Origin: Papaver somniferum
Taxonomy: Eukaryota > Streptophyta > Magnoliopsida > Ranunculales > Papaveraceae
NCBI RefSeq assembly: GCF_003573695.1
Contig: NC_039364.1
Location: 231,858,784 to 231,922,783 of the forward strand
Length of the DNA stretch: 64,000 nucleotides
Direction of reading: 5' to 3'
Shown here: piece after piece, positions 1 through 11,447 of the stretch
How the letters are laid out: every line of letters begins with the position of its first letter
Position numbering within the stretch: the stretch's first letter is position 1
Made by a program: the position numbers and the translations under genes
The notes under the pieces: generated by a model
What the model was told of the DNA's origin: nothing
The model's input: the letters and a program-made list of their open reading frames with translations, nothing else
Databases searched by the model: none

Positions 1-150
1 AAGAACTATTATTAAAAGACTAGCTAGCTAGCTTACTTGATTGATTAACTTGCATTAATGGTTTACATTTCCATGATCAACAAGATTTCTCATTAAGATA
101 AGTATGAACACAAGAGAGAAAGAAAAACGAGATACTAATTTCTTTTCTTA

Positions 151-528
151 TTATAACTTTTTCTGAAAAATTGTTGAAGGAACTGCGAACCGAGCTGAAA
201 AAGATCTAGAATGATTATCAGGTTCAGTCCAAGCCGATCCATGATCAAAATTCTGAGAATAAGTATACGGATCATACTGTACTTGACGTGTTCTCTGATG
301 ATGAGCATAACATGACGATGACGAGGATGATGAGTAAAACAGCTTATTCTTTTCCTTCTTTATTCTTCTCCACAACAGTCTCCATCTCGGCGTTCTTGAT
401 CGGTTACTGATTACGACTAACGGCCGTATATTAAACGACGAAAGCTCGTCGTACTCGCTTCTTTCGATGTATTTCCGGCCCAATTTGAAACCTCTTCTGC
501 TTGAACTACACCAGGATCCAATGTCCAT
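151..528 (-). CDS. Small basic conserved plant protein, 125 aa, function unknown
   Basis: Single-exon ORF of 125 codons. I recognise the composition as that of a small angiosperm-specific family but cannot name a function. Visible landmarks are a strongly basic block RWRLLWRRIKKEKNKLF (residues about 48-64), a serine run (66-72), then YDPYTYSQNFD (about 85-95) and SRSFSARFAVPS (about 107-118) near the C-terminus. There is no signal peptide or membrane segment; the basic block could act in nuclear targeting or nucleic acid or calmodulin binding, which is inference. The start is the first ATG after a plausible leader, and a TATA-like box lies about 180 bases upstream. The reading frame has no breaks, so it is probably a functional host gene next to a transposon-rich stretch. 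Confidence 0.75.
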   Translation of the reverse strand: MDIGSWCSSSRRGFKLGRKYIERSEYDELSSFNIRPLVVISNRSRTPRWRLLWRRIKKEKNKLFYSSSSSSSCYAHHQRTRQVQYDPYTYSQNFDHGSAWTEPDNHSRSFSARFAVPSTIFQKKL

Positions 529-705
529 GATGATCGATGATGATGATTTGAATCCTCACTTACGAATTTGTTTCTTTGTCTTCTCTAGCTCTCACTACAA
601 GTGTTTTTGACTCTCAGATGGTTTTAAGTCTTGATATACAGCACAGCTCTTGGGAGGGGTTTTCAACAATGTACATTGATGTGTCATGTGGTGTGCATCT
701 CTGAC

Positions 706-713
706 TTTATATA
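706..713 (-). promoter_or_regulatory. TATA-like box of the 151-528 gene
   Basis: On the minus strand the sequence reads TATATAAA about 180 bases upstream of the ATG at 528. Such spacing allows a leader of about 150 bases. The leader is A/G-rich without upstream ATGs just before the start. Confidence 0.4.
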
Positions 714-720
714 CAACAAG

Positions 721-1322
721 TGTTTCAGATTGGTTGGGAAAGGAACGGTTTAGATTGGTTGACTCAAGATAGTTTTAGTTAATTAGTTAGGCGCTCTGAT
801 GGAATAATTGTGATTAGTTTTCTTGGCTTGATTAGTTGCTCAGTTTGGTGTGGCTTGGCTCACCTCAAGCGGCTGACCTGACTTGAGCTAAAGCTGTAGT
901 AGGCATCTAGGTACTCAACTAACCTATATGGTATTGGGCTAGTATGGTCCAGTGTGTTTCTAAAGTATTGCTCAATCATTTCTAAAAGAAAGACAAATAG
1001 CCCTTGCTTAAACTTTAGTATTGTCATTGTTTGTTTTCTTTGTTTTTTAGAGTTTGAGATTAAGGAACATATCCTTAACAAATTTGAAAAGGTAATGATG
1101 AAAACTTAAGACAGATGTAAAACGCATTTTGCTATGTTATTAGTTTGATCATTTTTGTGTGCAAGAAAATATACGGCGAGTCGATGACAGACTGCGGAAC
1201 CAAAATTTATAGCATATCGTGTTTAGGTTACCAAATTTCACAAGAATTTACCGGTCTGATGGACTCGATAATGACAATTGTTTTATTTGTAGACGGATTT
1301 GAAGACCCTTTTAACCATGATT
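721..1322. other. Intergenic, no gene seen
   Basis: AT-rich sequence upstream of the small basic protein gene. It holds only short unsupported ORFs with no recognisable domain. Confidence 0.5.
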
Positions 1323-1451
1323 TATAAAGGGGATACCAATTCTACTAAGTGGTGATACCGTTTCATATAGGATAAAAAGACCCCACCGATCCTGACCGTT
1401 GGATCGATGAAATGGTATCAACACTTAGTAGAACTGGTATTTCCCTTTATA
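1323..1451. mobile_element. Foldback MITE, 129 bp
   Basis: Nearly the whole segment is an inverted repeat: a left arm starting TATAAAGGGGATACC and containing TTCTACTAAGTG is mirrored at the right by CACTTAGTAGAAC and GGTATTTCCCTTTATA. Arms are about 40 bases with a few mismatches. A TA duplication at the ends is possible, as in Stowaway-like elements, but it is too short to prove. Confidence 0.65.
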
Positions 1452-1501
1452 CATCGTCCTTTTAACTGACCCAACAACCCTGTAATTTGTAATGTGATTT
1501 A

Positions 1502-1840
1502 CACTATGTTTGTTTACTCCTGACTCATCTGAGTCGTCTGGATCTGAATCATCTGGATTTGAGTGAAATCACCTGACTCATCTGGATCTGACTCAATATG
1601 TTTGTTTTGAGTCAGATCTGACTCATCTGACTCAAAAAACGTGAGTCAGTGGTTTGGTCCCGTGAGTCAGGGGTATTTTGTTATCTGACTCAAATGGGTT
1701 CGAGTCAGGGATTATGTCTGAGTCATAGGTCGAGTCAAATCTGACTCAAAATGCAAAACAAACGGTCTGACTGCTGACTCGGCCCGAGTCAAAAATTGAC
1801 TCAGATCCAGACGCCGAGTCAGCTGCAAACAAACGAGATG
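1502..1840. mobile_element. PIF/Harbinger-like MITE with a TGAGTCAG motif array
   Basis: 339-bp element flanked by TTA on both sides (1499-1501 and 1841-1843), the usual PIF/Tourist target duplication. The ends are imperfect inverted repeats sharing GTTTGTTT and then CTGACTC and TCTGGATCTGA. The interior is packed with TGAGTCAG/CTGACTCA in both orientations, about fifteen copies. No coding capacity. Confidence 0.6.
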
Positions 1841-1843
1841 TTA

Positions 1844-3796
1844 GTGAGGTTCGCAAGTGATTAGCCTCCATGACATCCCATTTGCTGTCCCACCAGATGA
1901 TGAGGGTCCCAAAGTCCTCAAAAGACAATTACATGTGCTGATATGAAGTATTGGCAGATTATCTCAACTCTCAAGCAAAACCATGGGCTGCATGTGGAGT
2001 AGCTAATAAGCTGAGTGGTCCATTTGTAGATAATGACTCGGCTATGATTTATAATCATCATACCTATCTATTAGTAATTGATTACTGTTCATAAAGAAAT
2101 CAATTAATTAATTGAATCTGTACTTAGATGACTTACTTTATTGATTAGCTCACAAATCACAAAAACAAATTGGGTGGATTAGATTGAGAAATGAGAATAC
2201 CCTTGTTAATTAGGTCTATATACATGTCTCTGTAGGTCATCAGATAAATATATTCCATAGTCAAAAGTTTGACCAACATTACGGCGGTCCTTACGCGCCG
2301 CTCTCCCCAAATTCTGTTTCGGAAACATGTTACCAAAGTTTAGTCTCAGGAGCATCCAAAGATATCAGTTGTTGGGCGATGATAATGCAGGGATTCTTAG
2401 CTGCTTATTTATCAAATGAATCTGATTTTAGCCAGATGAGTTATACTGTTGTAGCGCAAGCGCATGTGTCTTACAATAAGATGCGTGCACCCTAAATCCA
2501 TTGGGTTTAAATTTTACACTTCCCCGCTGGATGGCTGGTCTACCTAGAAATAATGCCAAGGCAAGGGCTGTCAATCAAATCCTTGTATACCTAACTGCGT
2601 GATCCCGTCCCGCTTCTTTAAAACTGGAATTGACTGATTTAGATTGACGACCCAATTATGATGTAAGGACTTGAAAACAATCATTTCAATGTCCAACTAA
2701 TGCATGAAATCACCTTACGTGATCCATGGTCTGAGTTCAAAACTCTTTTGGCGTCGGAGATAGAAATAAAGATGGCGGGACAAGAGGATCTTCTTAAGTT
2801 TTTGGCTAATATTCCGTGTGAATTGGAATTTGAAAGTCAAGTCGATCGACAGAGATATTTGTTACTGCTCAATAAAATACGATGTGCATCTGTTTTCAAA
2901 CAGTTTCTTTCGATGAGATCTCTGAAGAGATTCCATTCCAAGCACATTAACTAAGTTGCAGTAAGCACATGATTCACGTGAGGAGAGAGGGAGAGAAATG
3001 GACAGATAAAATATGTCCAGTCATATACAAGAAGGTTCCACGTCCGTCAGTCGAAATCAAACTGTTTTAGCACATATGGTGGTGTGGGTTTTCAGTTCAG
3101 ACTCGAGAGATCAATTTACTGAGACTTTTCTGATCATTTACAAGCATTATTCACCGTCTCGACCTTAGTTAAATACTCTTTGCGTGGTTGCAAATAAAAA
3201 TTAATTAAAGGAAGTTTTTCCTTTTTGTTGTGGAGGTGTTTTTCTTTGCTAATTGTGAAATTAGCAAGTGAATGACTTAGAAAGTTGGATTGTATGATGA
3301 GAATGATGTGGATAACAAAAAAAGTAGCGTAGTTTGATGAAGAAAACATAGCCATTCTTACTTTGACCAAATATATCAGTGGGATTTGACCAAGTCAGTC
3401 TCGCAAGTGTTGTTAGTTTCCTCCAGTCAGCCGTCAAACCAAATTGCCAACGAAGGCCGCACACGGTCTCCACTAACTCTACAAATATCACAGCAAAGGT
3501 CTTGCATAAAGCCCAACGAGCCAACATTTGTTCTTTCTAGATAGAGTTCCCACTTTCATTTCCTATAAAGTAAATTCACGTTTCTTTTGTGCACTATTAG
3601 GAAGGAAACTCTAGCTAGCTTTTGTGCAGAATACAGTCTCAAGTCTAGTTTAGTTGTTTCTTTTGTTTGAGATGCTTGCATTTCTTGACGAAAGATTTGT
3701 TTGGATTGTCTTTGGTTTATCAACACGTGCAAAAACCTCCTGTTCAGATTGTGATATTTTCTCCAATCTAGAGGATAGAAGCAAGTGTAGGTGACC
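1844..3796. other. Intergenic; one unrecognised 84-codon ORF
   Basis: No recognisable gene. The only coding-like piece is a plus-strand ORF at 2700-2954 (starts MHEITLRDPWSEF), balanced in composition but without a domain I know and without flanking exons I can define. It could be a decayed gene fragment. The minus-strand ORFs at 3134-3527 overlap one another and look like chance. Confidence 0.35.
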
Positions 3797-3805
3797 TTTG
3801 TGGAT

Positions 3806-3846
3806 GAACCCTGATTTTGGGCATACCAAAATCTTTCTACGCATAC
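3806..3846 (+). repeat. Left TIR of MULE-like element 1
   Basis: 41 bases matching the inverted right end at 5364-5404 with about five differences. It starts GAAC and contains TTTTGGGCATACCAAAATCT. Confidence 0.75.
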
Positions 3847-4093
3847 AAAACAATAGTCCCATTTTGGATGACCTTATAAGGGGTACCCTATGGGTAGTTC
3901 AATTACCTATATACCCTTAATACAAAAATCTAAAATCAGTATTCTAAAAAATCAAAATCAGTTTCCCTTACCATCTCTTCTTCCTCCTCCTCCTCTAGCC
4001 GAACTCTTCCCCCTCCTGCGAAAAAAAAAATTCATCATCGTGATTAATTGTCGATTCGTAAAAATTTGATCGTCGATTAAACTCAACCACATA

Positions 4094-4254
4094 ATGACTC
4101 GTACAAAGAAAAGCAGGGACTAGGCAAACCAAATCGTCTTCTAATCCATCAATTGAAGAAGAAGAACCAATTGAAGATGAAGGTGTAGAAACTGAAAATC
4201 AACCACCAAGTGAACCAGAAATTGAACCAACTGTATCTCCAACTCCGGAAATGA
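4094..4254 (+). pseudogene. Remnant first exon, acidic protein, element 1
   Basis: An ATG followed by MTRTKKSRD and then, after a frame break near 4121, a Glu/Pro-rich segment containing PSIEEEEPIEDEG and PPSEPEIEPT. It sits where the 5 kb element at 13076 has the first exon of its acidic-protein gene (MPKKK..., then Ser/Pro/Glu-rich). The open frame ends in the dyad array. No clean donor site is visible, so it is probably non-functional. Confidence 0.45.
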
Positions 4255-4331
4255 GGATAAGAAAGCAAGTTTTACAAACCCAATCTTCTATTTGCTGTTT
4301 TTCATCGATTAAATGACGGTTACAATGTTGG

Positions 4332-4810
4332 GTTCGGCTCAAAATTGAGTTGCGTTTTTAGCCGAACTGTTCTTCACAAAAGCTTCCTGTAAGTGTATAT
4401 GAACAGTTCGGCATGAAATTTCAAGCCGAACCTAGTCACATATAGAGTTGCATAGGGGTTCGGCGTATTCGATAATCATAATATGTGCCGAACCTAGCAC
4501 ATTAACGAGGTTCGGCTATTACGATATTCTCAATATGTGCCGAACCAATAACAATATTTTAACCCAAAAAATAACAAATTGATGTTCGGCTCATACGATT
4601 TTCGAAATATAAGCCGAACCGGTAATTTTTTTTTTTTCCGAGCTATTCAGGATGTTGTTCGGCTTACTATGAAACTTTCATATAATCCGAACTAGTGTCT
4701 AGCAAACAGTTCGGCACATGCAGTAAACAGATTCAGTAAGCCGAACCGTTCATCAATTGGTAGATTCAGCTCATAGATGTGAGCCGAACCTCAACCTGTT
4801 TCGCCGAACC
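4332..4810. repeat. Array of GTTCGGC...GCCGAAC dyads, 36-bp unit
   Basis: Seven full dyads, each GTTCGGC, a loop, then GCCGAAC: 4332-4367, 4406-4431, 4458-4493, 4510-4545, 4584-4619, 4657-4692, 4709-4746. Five of the seven are exactly 36 bp although their loops differ in sequence. Further half or short copies reach 4810. The array lies between the inward-pointing first exons, where introns would be. Confidence 0.85.
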
Positions 4811-4882
4811 ATGATTCAAAAAACCTAACTTTTGATAATTGAGAGCTATAGAAGTGAGATTAAGTATAGGATATAAGTGTAC

Positions 4883-5092
4883 CTGTGTATTAGAAGCATT
4901 GGGTTCCTCATCAATGTCTTCATCATCAGGACTTGGCTCATAAAAATCATCATCTTGAGTTTGTGTTTGAGTTTGAGTGGGTGTAAAATCATTCTCATAA
5001 TCTAAGAAATCAGCCATTTCTGGATCATTGTTGTAGTTGATATGTATTTTCCTAGGTTTTTTAGATGAATGATGACCCTCCTCATCCTCCAT
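4883..5092 (-). pseudogene. Remnant first exon, probable transposase N-terminus, element 1
   Basis: Seventy codons from an ATG at 5092 (MEDEEGHHSSKKPRK...) through a TQTQTQTQ run to an acidic end DDEDIDEEPNASNTQ, followed by a consensus-like donor (CAG then GTACAC). In the 13076-18058 element a similar acidic exon (EEPSIENDQ then GTATAC) leads, after an intron carrying dyads, into the FAR1/MULE transposase exon. Here that downstream exon is missing. Inference: orphan first exon left by an internal deletion. Confidence 0.5.
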
Positions 5093-5363
5093 TGAATCAA
5101 GAATTAGAATTTTCTCACTTTCACTTTCTCCTTCTCTTTCTCTCCTTCTTAACCAAACCAAAACTTTGATTTTTTTTTCCTCAAATTTTTCATCTAAACA
5201 ACTCTTGTAATTATGAAAATTATTTTAATCACGAAACAAAATATTTAATCACTAATCAAGATTATTAACACTAATACGTAAAGGACAGATTTGCCGTTAA
5301 AAAAATTTTGGGTTAAGGGGTTATCTGATTTTGCTATTTCACAACCTTTTTTGTCTTCATTCA

Positions 5364-5404
5364 GTATGCGTTGGAAGATTTTGGTATGCCCAAAATTATA
5401 GTTC
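5364..5404 (-). repeat. Right TIR of MULE-like element 1
   Basis: Reverse complement matches 3806-3846. The outermost bases are GTTC on the plus strand, followed directly by the TTGTGGAT target duplication. Confidence 0.75.
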
Positions 5405-5412
5405 TTGTGGAT

Positions 5413-6065
5413 TTCTCCAATTAGAAGATATGAAGACAATCCCATCGATAGCTTCGTTTAAGTAGCAGGGATCCTTGCTAAAAGGCCCATGCGCAGCCGA
5501 GCCCATAAACGTATGGGTGTACCATGTCATGTTTGAAAGGGATTAGGAATGCGCCTATGCAAGCAAGCATTGATGAAATGAGAGTGACTGATGTCTCTTT
5601 ACGTTCCAGAATACATTACTCCCTCGTAAATACTAATCACACTTGTTCTCCATAGTTGTTTCTCATATAAAAAGCTTCTTTCAGGTTTAATATAAGGGAC
5701 TCGGCCCACTCGGGTAGTTGATCTCCCTGCAACTTTCGAATTTATTTGGAAGATTGATAGCTTTTCTAAGTTGACCTGTGAAGTGCATCATTACTCTGAT
5801 GATTTCGTAGCCCGTGGCACTAAATGGTACTGTTTTAGAGTCCATGCACTTCCATACATACTCTTTACTTGCAGTAATTTGATTTGGTGATTCGAATTTC
5901 AATGATCCATTCATGAGATAGATGGTAAAGCATGCAGCAAAGGTCGTATGAGCCATGACTATGAGGAATTGCTGATAAGAGCGTACACATCTTCAATTCG
6001 CGAATCAAAGATAACCAATTCTTTATAGATAGCCTATTGTCTTGCATTGCTTGCGAGAAATTTGT
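5413..6065 (-). pseudogene. Unrecognised gene fragment (5687-5956)
   Basis: The minus-strand frame at 5687-5956 has strongly coding-like residue use (contains MDSKTVPFSATGYEIIRVMM and REINYPSGPSPLY). An overlapping frame just upstream (5865-6047) may continue it through a frameshift. I do not recognise the family. No intact start or exon context can be defined, so I list it as a probable fragment of a host gene between two transposons. Confidence 0.3.
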
Positions 6066-7354
6066 CGATTAGTCCAGAAACCCGCGACCCGTTTAATCTA
6101 TGGTCCATCCATAAAAAATATTTAATCGGTGGTCCAAAAATGTTTTAGTCTTGTAAGAAGACCCGCCTTTCCTTTTTATTGCACGTGCAGATATTGGAGA
6201 AATAACTTTTCTCTTTCTTTCTTCCATTGAAACAAACTCAAAAGAATTTCTCTTTCCAGGAAACCTCTCATTTTCTTCTACCTTCTTCTTCTCCGTAATC
6301 AATCTTCAACAAAATTGAAGAAAATAAACGAGAAAAACCCTAGATCCGGTGAAACCATTACAAAAATCAATTGAAACCATCACAAAATCAACTGAAAAAC
6401 CAGATCTAACCAAAAAAATTGTGAAAAGAAGAAGAAAAATATGTTGATACTCAATCAACAACAAAGAAGAAGAAGAAATCTGTTGGTATTCAACCAACAA
6501 CGACGAAGAGAAAAGAGGTATTGCTTCTAATACAATGAAATACAAATCCAATATATGTAATGTTTTTACTTCTATTTTTTTCATTTCTTATACCAATTTC
6601 CTTATATGATCCTACAGTAGATATCAGTATGTACTGCTAAAAACCTTGATATGTACTGCTTAATCCTTCTACTGCATTTTGTTGTGATATGTATTGTATG
6701 TATGTTGTGTATGATTTTACAGTAAGTATCAATATGTACTGCTAAATACCCTAGTTTAGATTTGATATGTACTGTTGAAAGAAATTTGTTCTCCAATTAG
6801 TACATGTCAACATGTACTGATGGATAAATATGATAAATACATGTTATTTTTATGTTATATATCAATATGCACTGGGTAAACCCCTTTTATCGGTATGTAC
6901 TAGTTAAACCCCCAGTACATATTGACATGTACAGATGGAAATTTGTGTTTTCTGATGTATAAATACGAACAATACATATTGACAGTATCTTCATTATGTA
7001 GATAACGTAGTGCATGATGTTCAGATAAAAGATGGAGACAATGTAGTGCAAGATATTCCATTATAGCCAAATCAGCCTGTGGGTATCAAAACACTGTCTC
7101 ATTTCCTATCAATATGTACTATGGAAAACCCTTATATGCCAATATGTACTGTAAAAAACCAATTTCACTTTTATGCTTGAATAAGAATCAGTACATATTG
7201 GCACGTGCAAATGGAAAATTGTGTTTTTTGATGTTTGAATACCAACATTACATATTGACAATATCTTCATTATGTAGATAATGTAGTGCATGATGTTCAA
7301 GTGAAAAATGGAGATAATATAGTACAGGATGTTCCATTATAGCCGAATCAGCCG

Positions 7355-8194
7355 GTGGGTATCAAAACACTGTCTCATTTCCTATCAATATGTACTATGG
7401 AAAACCTAGTACATGCCAATACGTACTGTAAAAACCAATTGAGTATAAAACCCATATTTATGTTTGAATATGACAAACTGAGTTTAAAGTTTGAGTATAA
7501 AATCTGTATGAATCACAAATTGAGTTTAAAGTCAAGCCAACAAGGGATGAAGTCTGGTAACAGTAACTTGCTTGTAGGTTTGAGAAACTACAGTTCTCCT
7601 TATTCATTTAATATAATATTTACAAAAATTTTCTTAGGTATAATGTTGCGACATTTCTCCATAGACTTTTTGAGACATAGCTCACTTATTATTTTTCTGA
7701 TATACATTTTTGTTCTTTTGAAGTGCAAGATGGGTTCTATCTCTCCAACATTTTCGGTCCTTGCTATTTCAGGAAGTTTTAGTGCGGTTCGCAGGATCAC
7801 TCCAGATGAGTATGAGTTGCTTAATGTAAGGAAGCATGTAAGGCATAACTCTATCCTTTATTTAGCAGCAGAATGTGGTGCACTACTTCATGGAGACTTG
7901 GTACTCCGTTTTCTGGAAAAGCAAGTCCAAGCTTTTTACTTAGATGCCCATGAACTTAATGCACAAAGATGGAGACACGATGTTCGTGGATGTTGTTGTA
8001 GATTTCTTGTGCATTATGATCATGACCAGTTTGTAATGGTTTATGATCAATATTCTTCTCAACGCAAAATGTCGACTTATGTACTGACTGTTTACCTAGT
8101 AGACATAGATATGTATTGTAGACATAGATATGTACTGGAGCATTTTGTTTTGCTGGAAAAAGTTGCAAGTAATACAATTGGTTTAGTACATTAA
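7355..8194 (+). pseudogene. Unrecognised ORF of element 2
   Basis: 279-codon open frame. Residues from about 126 onward ([15 protein letters not shown]..., [51 protein letters not shown]) look coding, whereas the N-terminal part runs through palindrome copies and the C-terminal tail is a translation of them ([10 protein letters not shown]...). It is probably an exon of an element gene or captured sequence, with the true boundaries inside the ORF. I do not recognise a domain. Confidence 0.3.
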
Positions 8195-8518
8195 CGTCTC
8201 TAATACTATTTTCTCCGTCATTATTTTGCAATATTGTACTATTTTTCTATATCGTTAGTTTACTTATATTTTTCAAACATACTGAAAAAGGGGTATCAAG
8301 CCTTAAATATAGGCATTACATATTTGCATGTGCTATAAAACCTTGCAGAACTTAAACTCATAACTTATTTTATTACAAAAGGGTCTGCAGAAAAAAAATT
8401 AGTGTGCTTCGGTTCTTCTTATAGTACCGCTACATACTAATTGTATGCAGTTAATATAAAAATACTCTACTGGCGGTACATATCTTCCTGTAGTATAAAA
8501 TCTGGATAATAATATAAC

Positions 8519-8824
8519 TTAACGAATTTTAGTATTGATATGTGTCGGGTGGTGACCCAGTACATGTTCACACTTCAAATCGGTGAGATAATCCTCCGCA
8601 TCTTTCTCATCCTTGATGCTTGCAAGAAACCGAGATAAGGAGTCCTTTGCCCGTATAAGCATACAATACATATTGATATGTACTGGGTGAAACCCTAGTA
8701 CATGTCGATATGTACCGAGTATATAAGACTCTTCAAGTTGATTTCTCCAGTCTCTTTCTCTCATCCTTGATGCCTGCAAGTCCTCTAACCTCAATGACTT
8801 TTCTGCTGCATTGCCATTGGCCAT
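8519..8824 (-). pseudogene. Coding-like ORF interrupted in frame by palindrome copies
   Basis: The frame starts MANGNAAEKSLRLEDLQ and continues charged and helical to NQLEESY. It then runs for about 23 residues through two palindrome copies (HVLGFHPVHINMYC), then resumes RAKDSLSRFLASIKDEKDAEDYLTDLKCEH, and ends again in palindrome-derived residues. The two coding halves would join as one helical protein. I do not know the family. No GT-AG pair that removes the insert is obvious. Confidence 0.35.
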
Positions 8825-11447
8825 AGCTGCAACTATTATTTCTTATTTGAATTTGAGCTTTTTCTCAGACCCCGTACTTTAAAACCTGGTATACATAAGA
8901 AAATTTTGTAAGAAACATATATAACTTAGCGAAATTTAGTACATATTGAGCAAGAACCGAGTACAGATCGATATGTACTAAGCGAAAACGCAGTACATAT
9001 CAATATGTGTCGAGTAAAAACAAAGTACAAATGTATATATACTGAGTATCATACTCTTCAGTTTTATGAGTATCATACTCACAAAATTTAGTATGATACT
9101 CAGTATATGACATAACAAAGTACATATGTATATACACTAAGTATCATACTCTTCAGTTTAAATGCGCGCATTTGTCAGTCTTAGAGAAACTTTTGAATCT
9201 TTTAAAGGGAGAGAGTACTACCTTGGGCCTTGGCTTCCATTCCTAATTTTCCTTTCTCTTCTACAGCTGTATTATCCCATAGATGATCTTCATGCCTACC
9301 AGTCTATATATGTTCAACATAAGTTTCAAAATGAAAATAGAAAATCGGAACCCGATAAATTTTTGCGGAGATCAAACACGGTGCGTATGCACATGTAGTG
9401 AAGATAACAAGTACTAAAAACCTAGTATATACTGATACGTACTATGTGAATACCTAGTACATATTGATATGTACTGTGTGAAAACCTAGTAGATGTCATA
9501 GTACCAATACAAATGTATTGCAAAAAAACTAGAATTGAAAATTTACAAACCCCACTACATATGTGTTCCAAACAAGAATTGTTATTAGAATGCTTCAGGA
9601 GATGTTTCTATCATATGCCCACTATGCCGGCCACAACAAGAAAAACTATTTATTCTCATTTTTATTAAAAAATTATATAATGTTCATCAATTGTCCCACA
9701 ACACGACACATCATTCTTCACCTGAAAATGGTGGTAAAGGTATTTTTGCTCTTATAAACACATACTATAAGGGTTTATCCAATACATATTTATAAGTATT
9801 GCATCAATATGTACTTAATGAAAACCGAGTACATACTAGTAAAAACCTAGTACTTATCAGAAATACTAGTAGTACATATTGATATGTAATAGTGAAAATC
9901 TAGTACATATTCATATGTAAGGAGTGAAAACCTAGTACAAACATATACGGTTGGAAACTTAGCAGATATCACACATTTGATAACGAAGAAACCCAATTAC
10001 TACTAATATCCCTTATACATTTGATTTTTCGCAGTACATATCAATATAAAGTAATTGGGCCAAAGAAATCTTAATCAAACACAAAACCTACTTGCTGACA
10101 CAATGAAACTAAAGAATGGGAATCAGACCTGATATGGCTGGAGTTAAGATCCCATCTCTAATAACATGATACAAAAGGAGACGTGCCCAAGTCTTCGTAG
10201 ACCACTCCAAGACTCTGAAATGCTAGTTTCAATACCACTAGTGATGAAAATTTCTGCACAAACATAAAAATAACAACACATCAACACTCAATCCAAGTAT
10301 CGAACTCCCAATTCTCAATCTACAACTAGTCTGCATCTTAATCTACTGACCAAAATACAAGGACACTGTAATACCAACTCTGGATCAATCAAAATTTGGT
10401 TTAGTTAGACAAGTAACTGGATTTAAAGTGTCCATAAATGATCAATTAGAAATATACAGAGGTTAATAAAGAACAACAATAAGAAAATAAGGGGGTGGGT
10501 GAGGGTACAAATGAGATCTTTCTTTCTGTACATGTTCTTGATATTTCCAGTTTCTTCTTTCATTCGGGTTACCCTAAAATATTAAATCCTAATATTATCT
10601 ATCTACTAATTTATCTAAAGTCTAAAACCTATCCTAATTATTATTCTACAAGATATGCATGAAAAACACCGACAAATCAAAAGCTACCCCAACTCAGTAC
10701 ACAAAGAAGAATCAAAATTAAAACTAGTGAACCCTAAAACTCCACTGAAAGATATCAATTCATAAAGCAAACATCAAAAATATCAAAATTTTCATAAAGT
10801 TAGATATATTCAAATTTCAAAATAAAAACCTAAATGAAATTATCTAATCAGTCTTATAAGCAAGTATTATATTCTCACCAACATATTTACATTCATCTCC
10901 GATTATGAATTTCATTTGTTAACTAAGAATGAAACTAAAAAATATTAATAAATTAATTAAAACCAAAAGTAGATAAAATTAATTAAAAAAAATTGAAAAT
11001 CAAACTAACCGGAAACAGAAAGTACAGTAACCATCAATTTAATAGGTTGAATCATATTGTTTGAATAGACAAGCTTCGTCTTCCAACATTAAACATCGAA
11101 ATCCAGATGAATAGGAAGAATAAAATTTTTAGAAAAGCCCAAAAATGATGCATCTATATCTTTTTTCTTGTTTTCTTTGACTGATTCATTATCGAATCTT
11201 CTTTATCTTCACTATCACTTGCTTCTTCTCTTCTTTCCTCCATCACAAAGATTCATTCAAGAGAAAAAAAAAATCTCCGCCAAAACTTAGATCTAAAAGT
11301 ATAAAATGGGAAAATGGAATTTTGGGCGTTTTGGAAATTTCGAAAATACATCTTCGATGATCTGCACGTGCTCTGGACCTGGAAATAAATTTTCTGGTCC
11401 AAAAACATGTTTTTGGACCAGTGAATAATTTTTCTCTGGAGCTGGAC

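Larger units (their letters stand above)
3806..5404. mobile_element. MULE-like element 1, 1.6 kb, internally deleted
   Basis: Bounded by 41-bp terminal inverted repeats (3806-3846 and 5364-5404, about five mismatches; core ATTTTGGGCATACCAAAATC) and by an 8-bp direct repeat TTGTGGAT outside each end (3798-3805 and 5405-5412). The two ends keep short acidic first-exon-like segments that point inward, and the middle is an array of GTTCGGC dyads. The layout equals that of the larger element at 13076-18058 with its central genes removed, so I read it as a deletion derivative of a related but distinct family. MULE assignment is by architecture; an 8-bp TSD would also suit hAT. Confidence 0.75.
6612..10040. 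repeat. Dispersed array of the AGTACATAT palindrome, 20-bp unit
   Basis: Dozens of full or partial copies of AGTACATATYRATATGTACT or its half, for example 8960-8979 and 9456-9475. Copies are often separated by GGGT(N)AAACCC-like spacers, so dyads alternate with short variable linkers. Copies cluster at 6612-7440, 8090-8150, 8537-8730 and 8939-10040, leaving the coding-like islands between them. Confidence 0.8.
6071..11447. mobile_element. Degenerate MULE-like element 2, about 5.4 kb
   Basis: The two ends match imperfectly as inverted repeats: TAGTCCAG outermost, then TGGTCCAAAAA, then GCACGTGCAGAT about 110 bases in, at both sides (6070-6192 and 11361-11449). No convincing TSD was found. The interior has the same plan as elements 1 and 3: a basic/charged exon-like segment pointing inward from the left, an acidic MEERREEASDSEDKED segment pointing inward from the right (11243 downward on the minus strand), and a long array of one family-specific dyad. 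Coding remnants inside are not identifiable. Confidence 0.5.
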
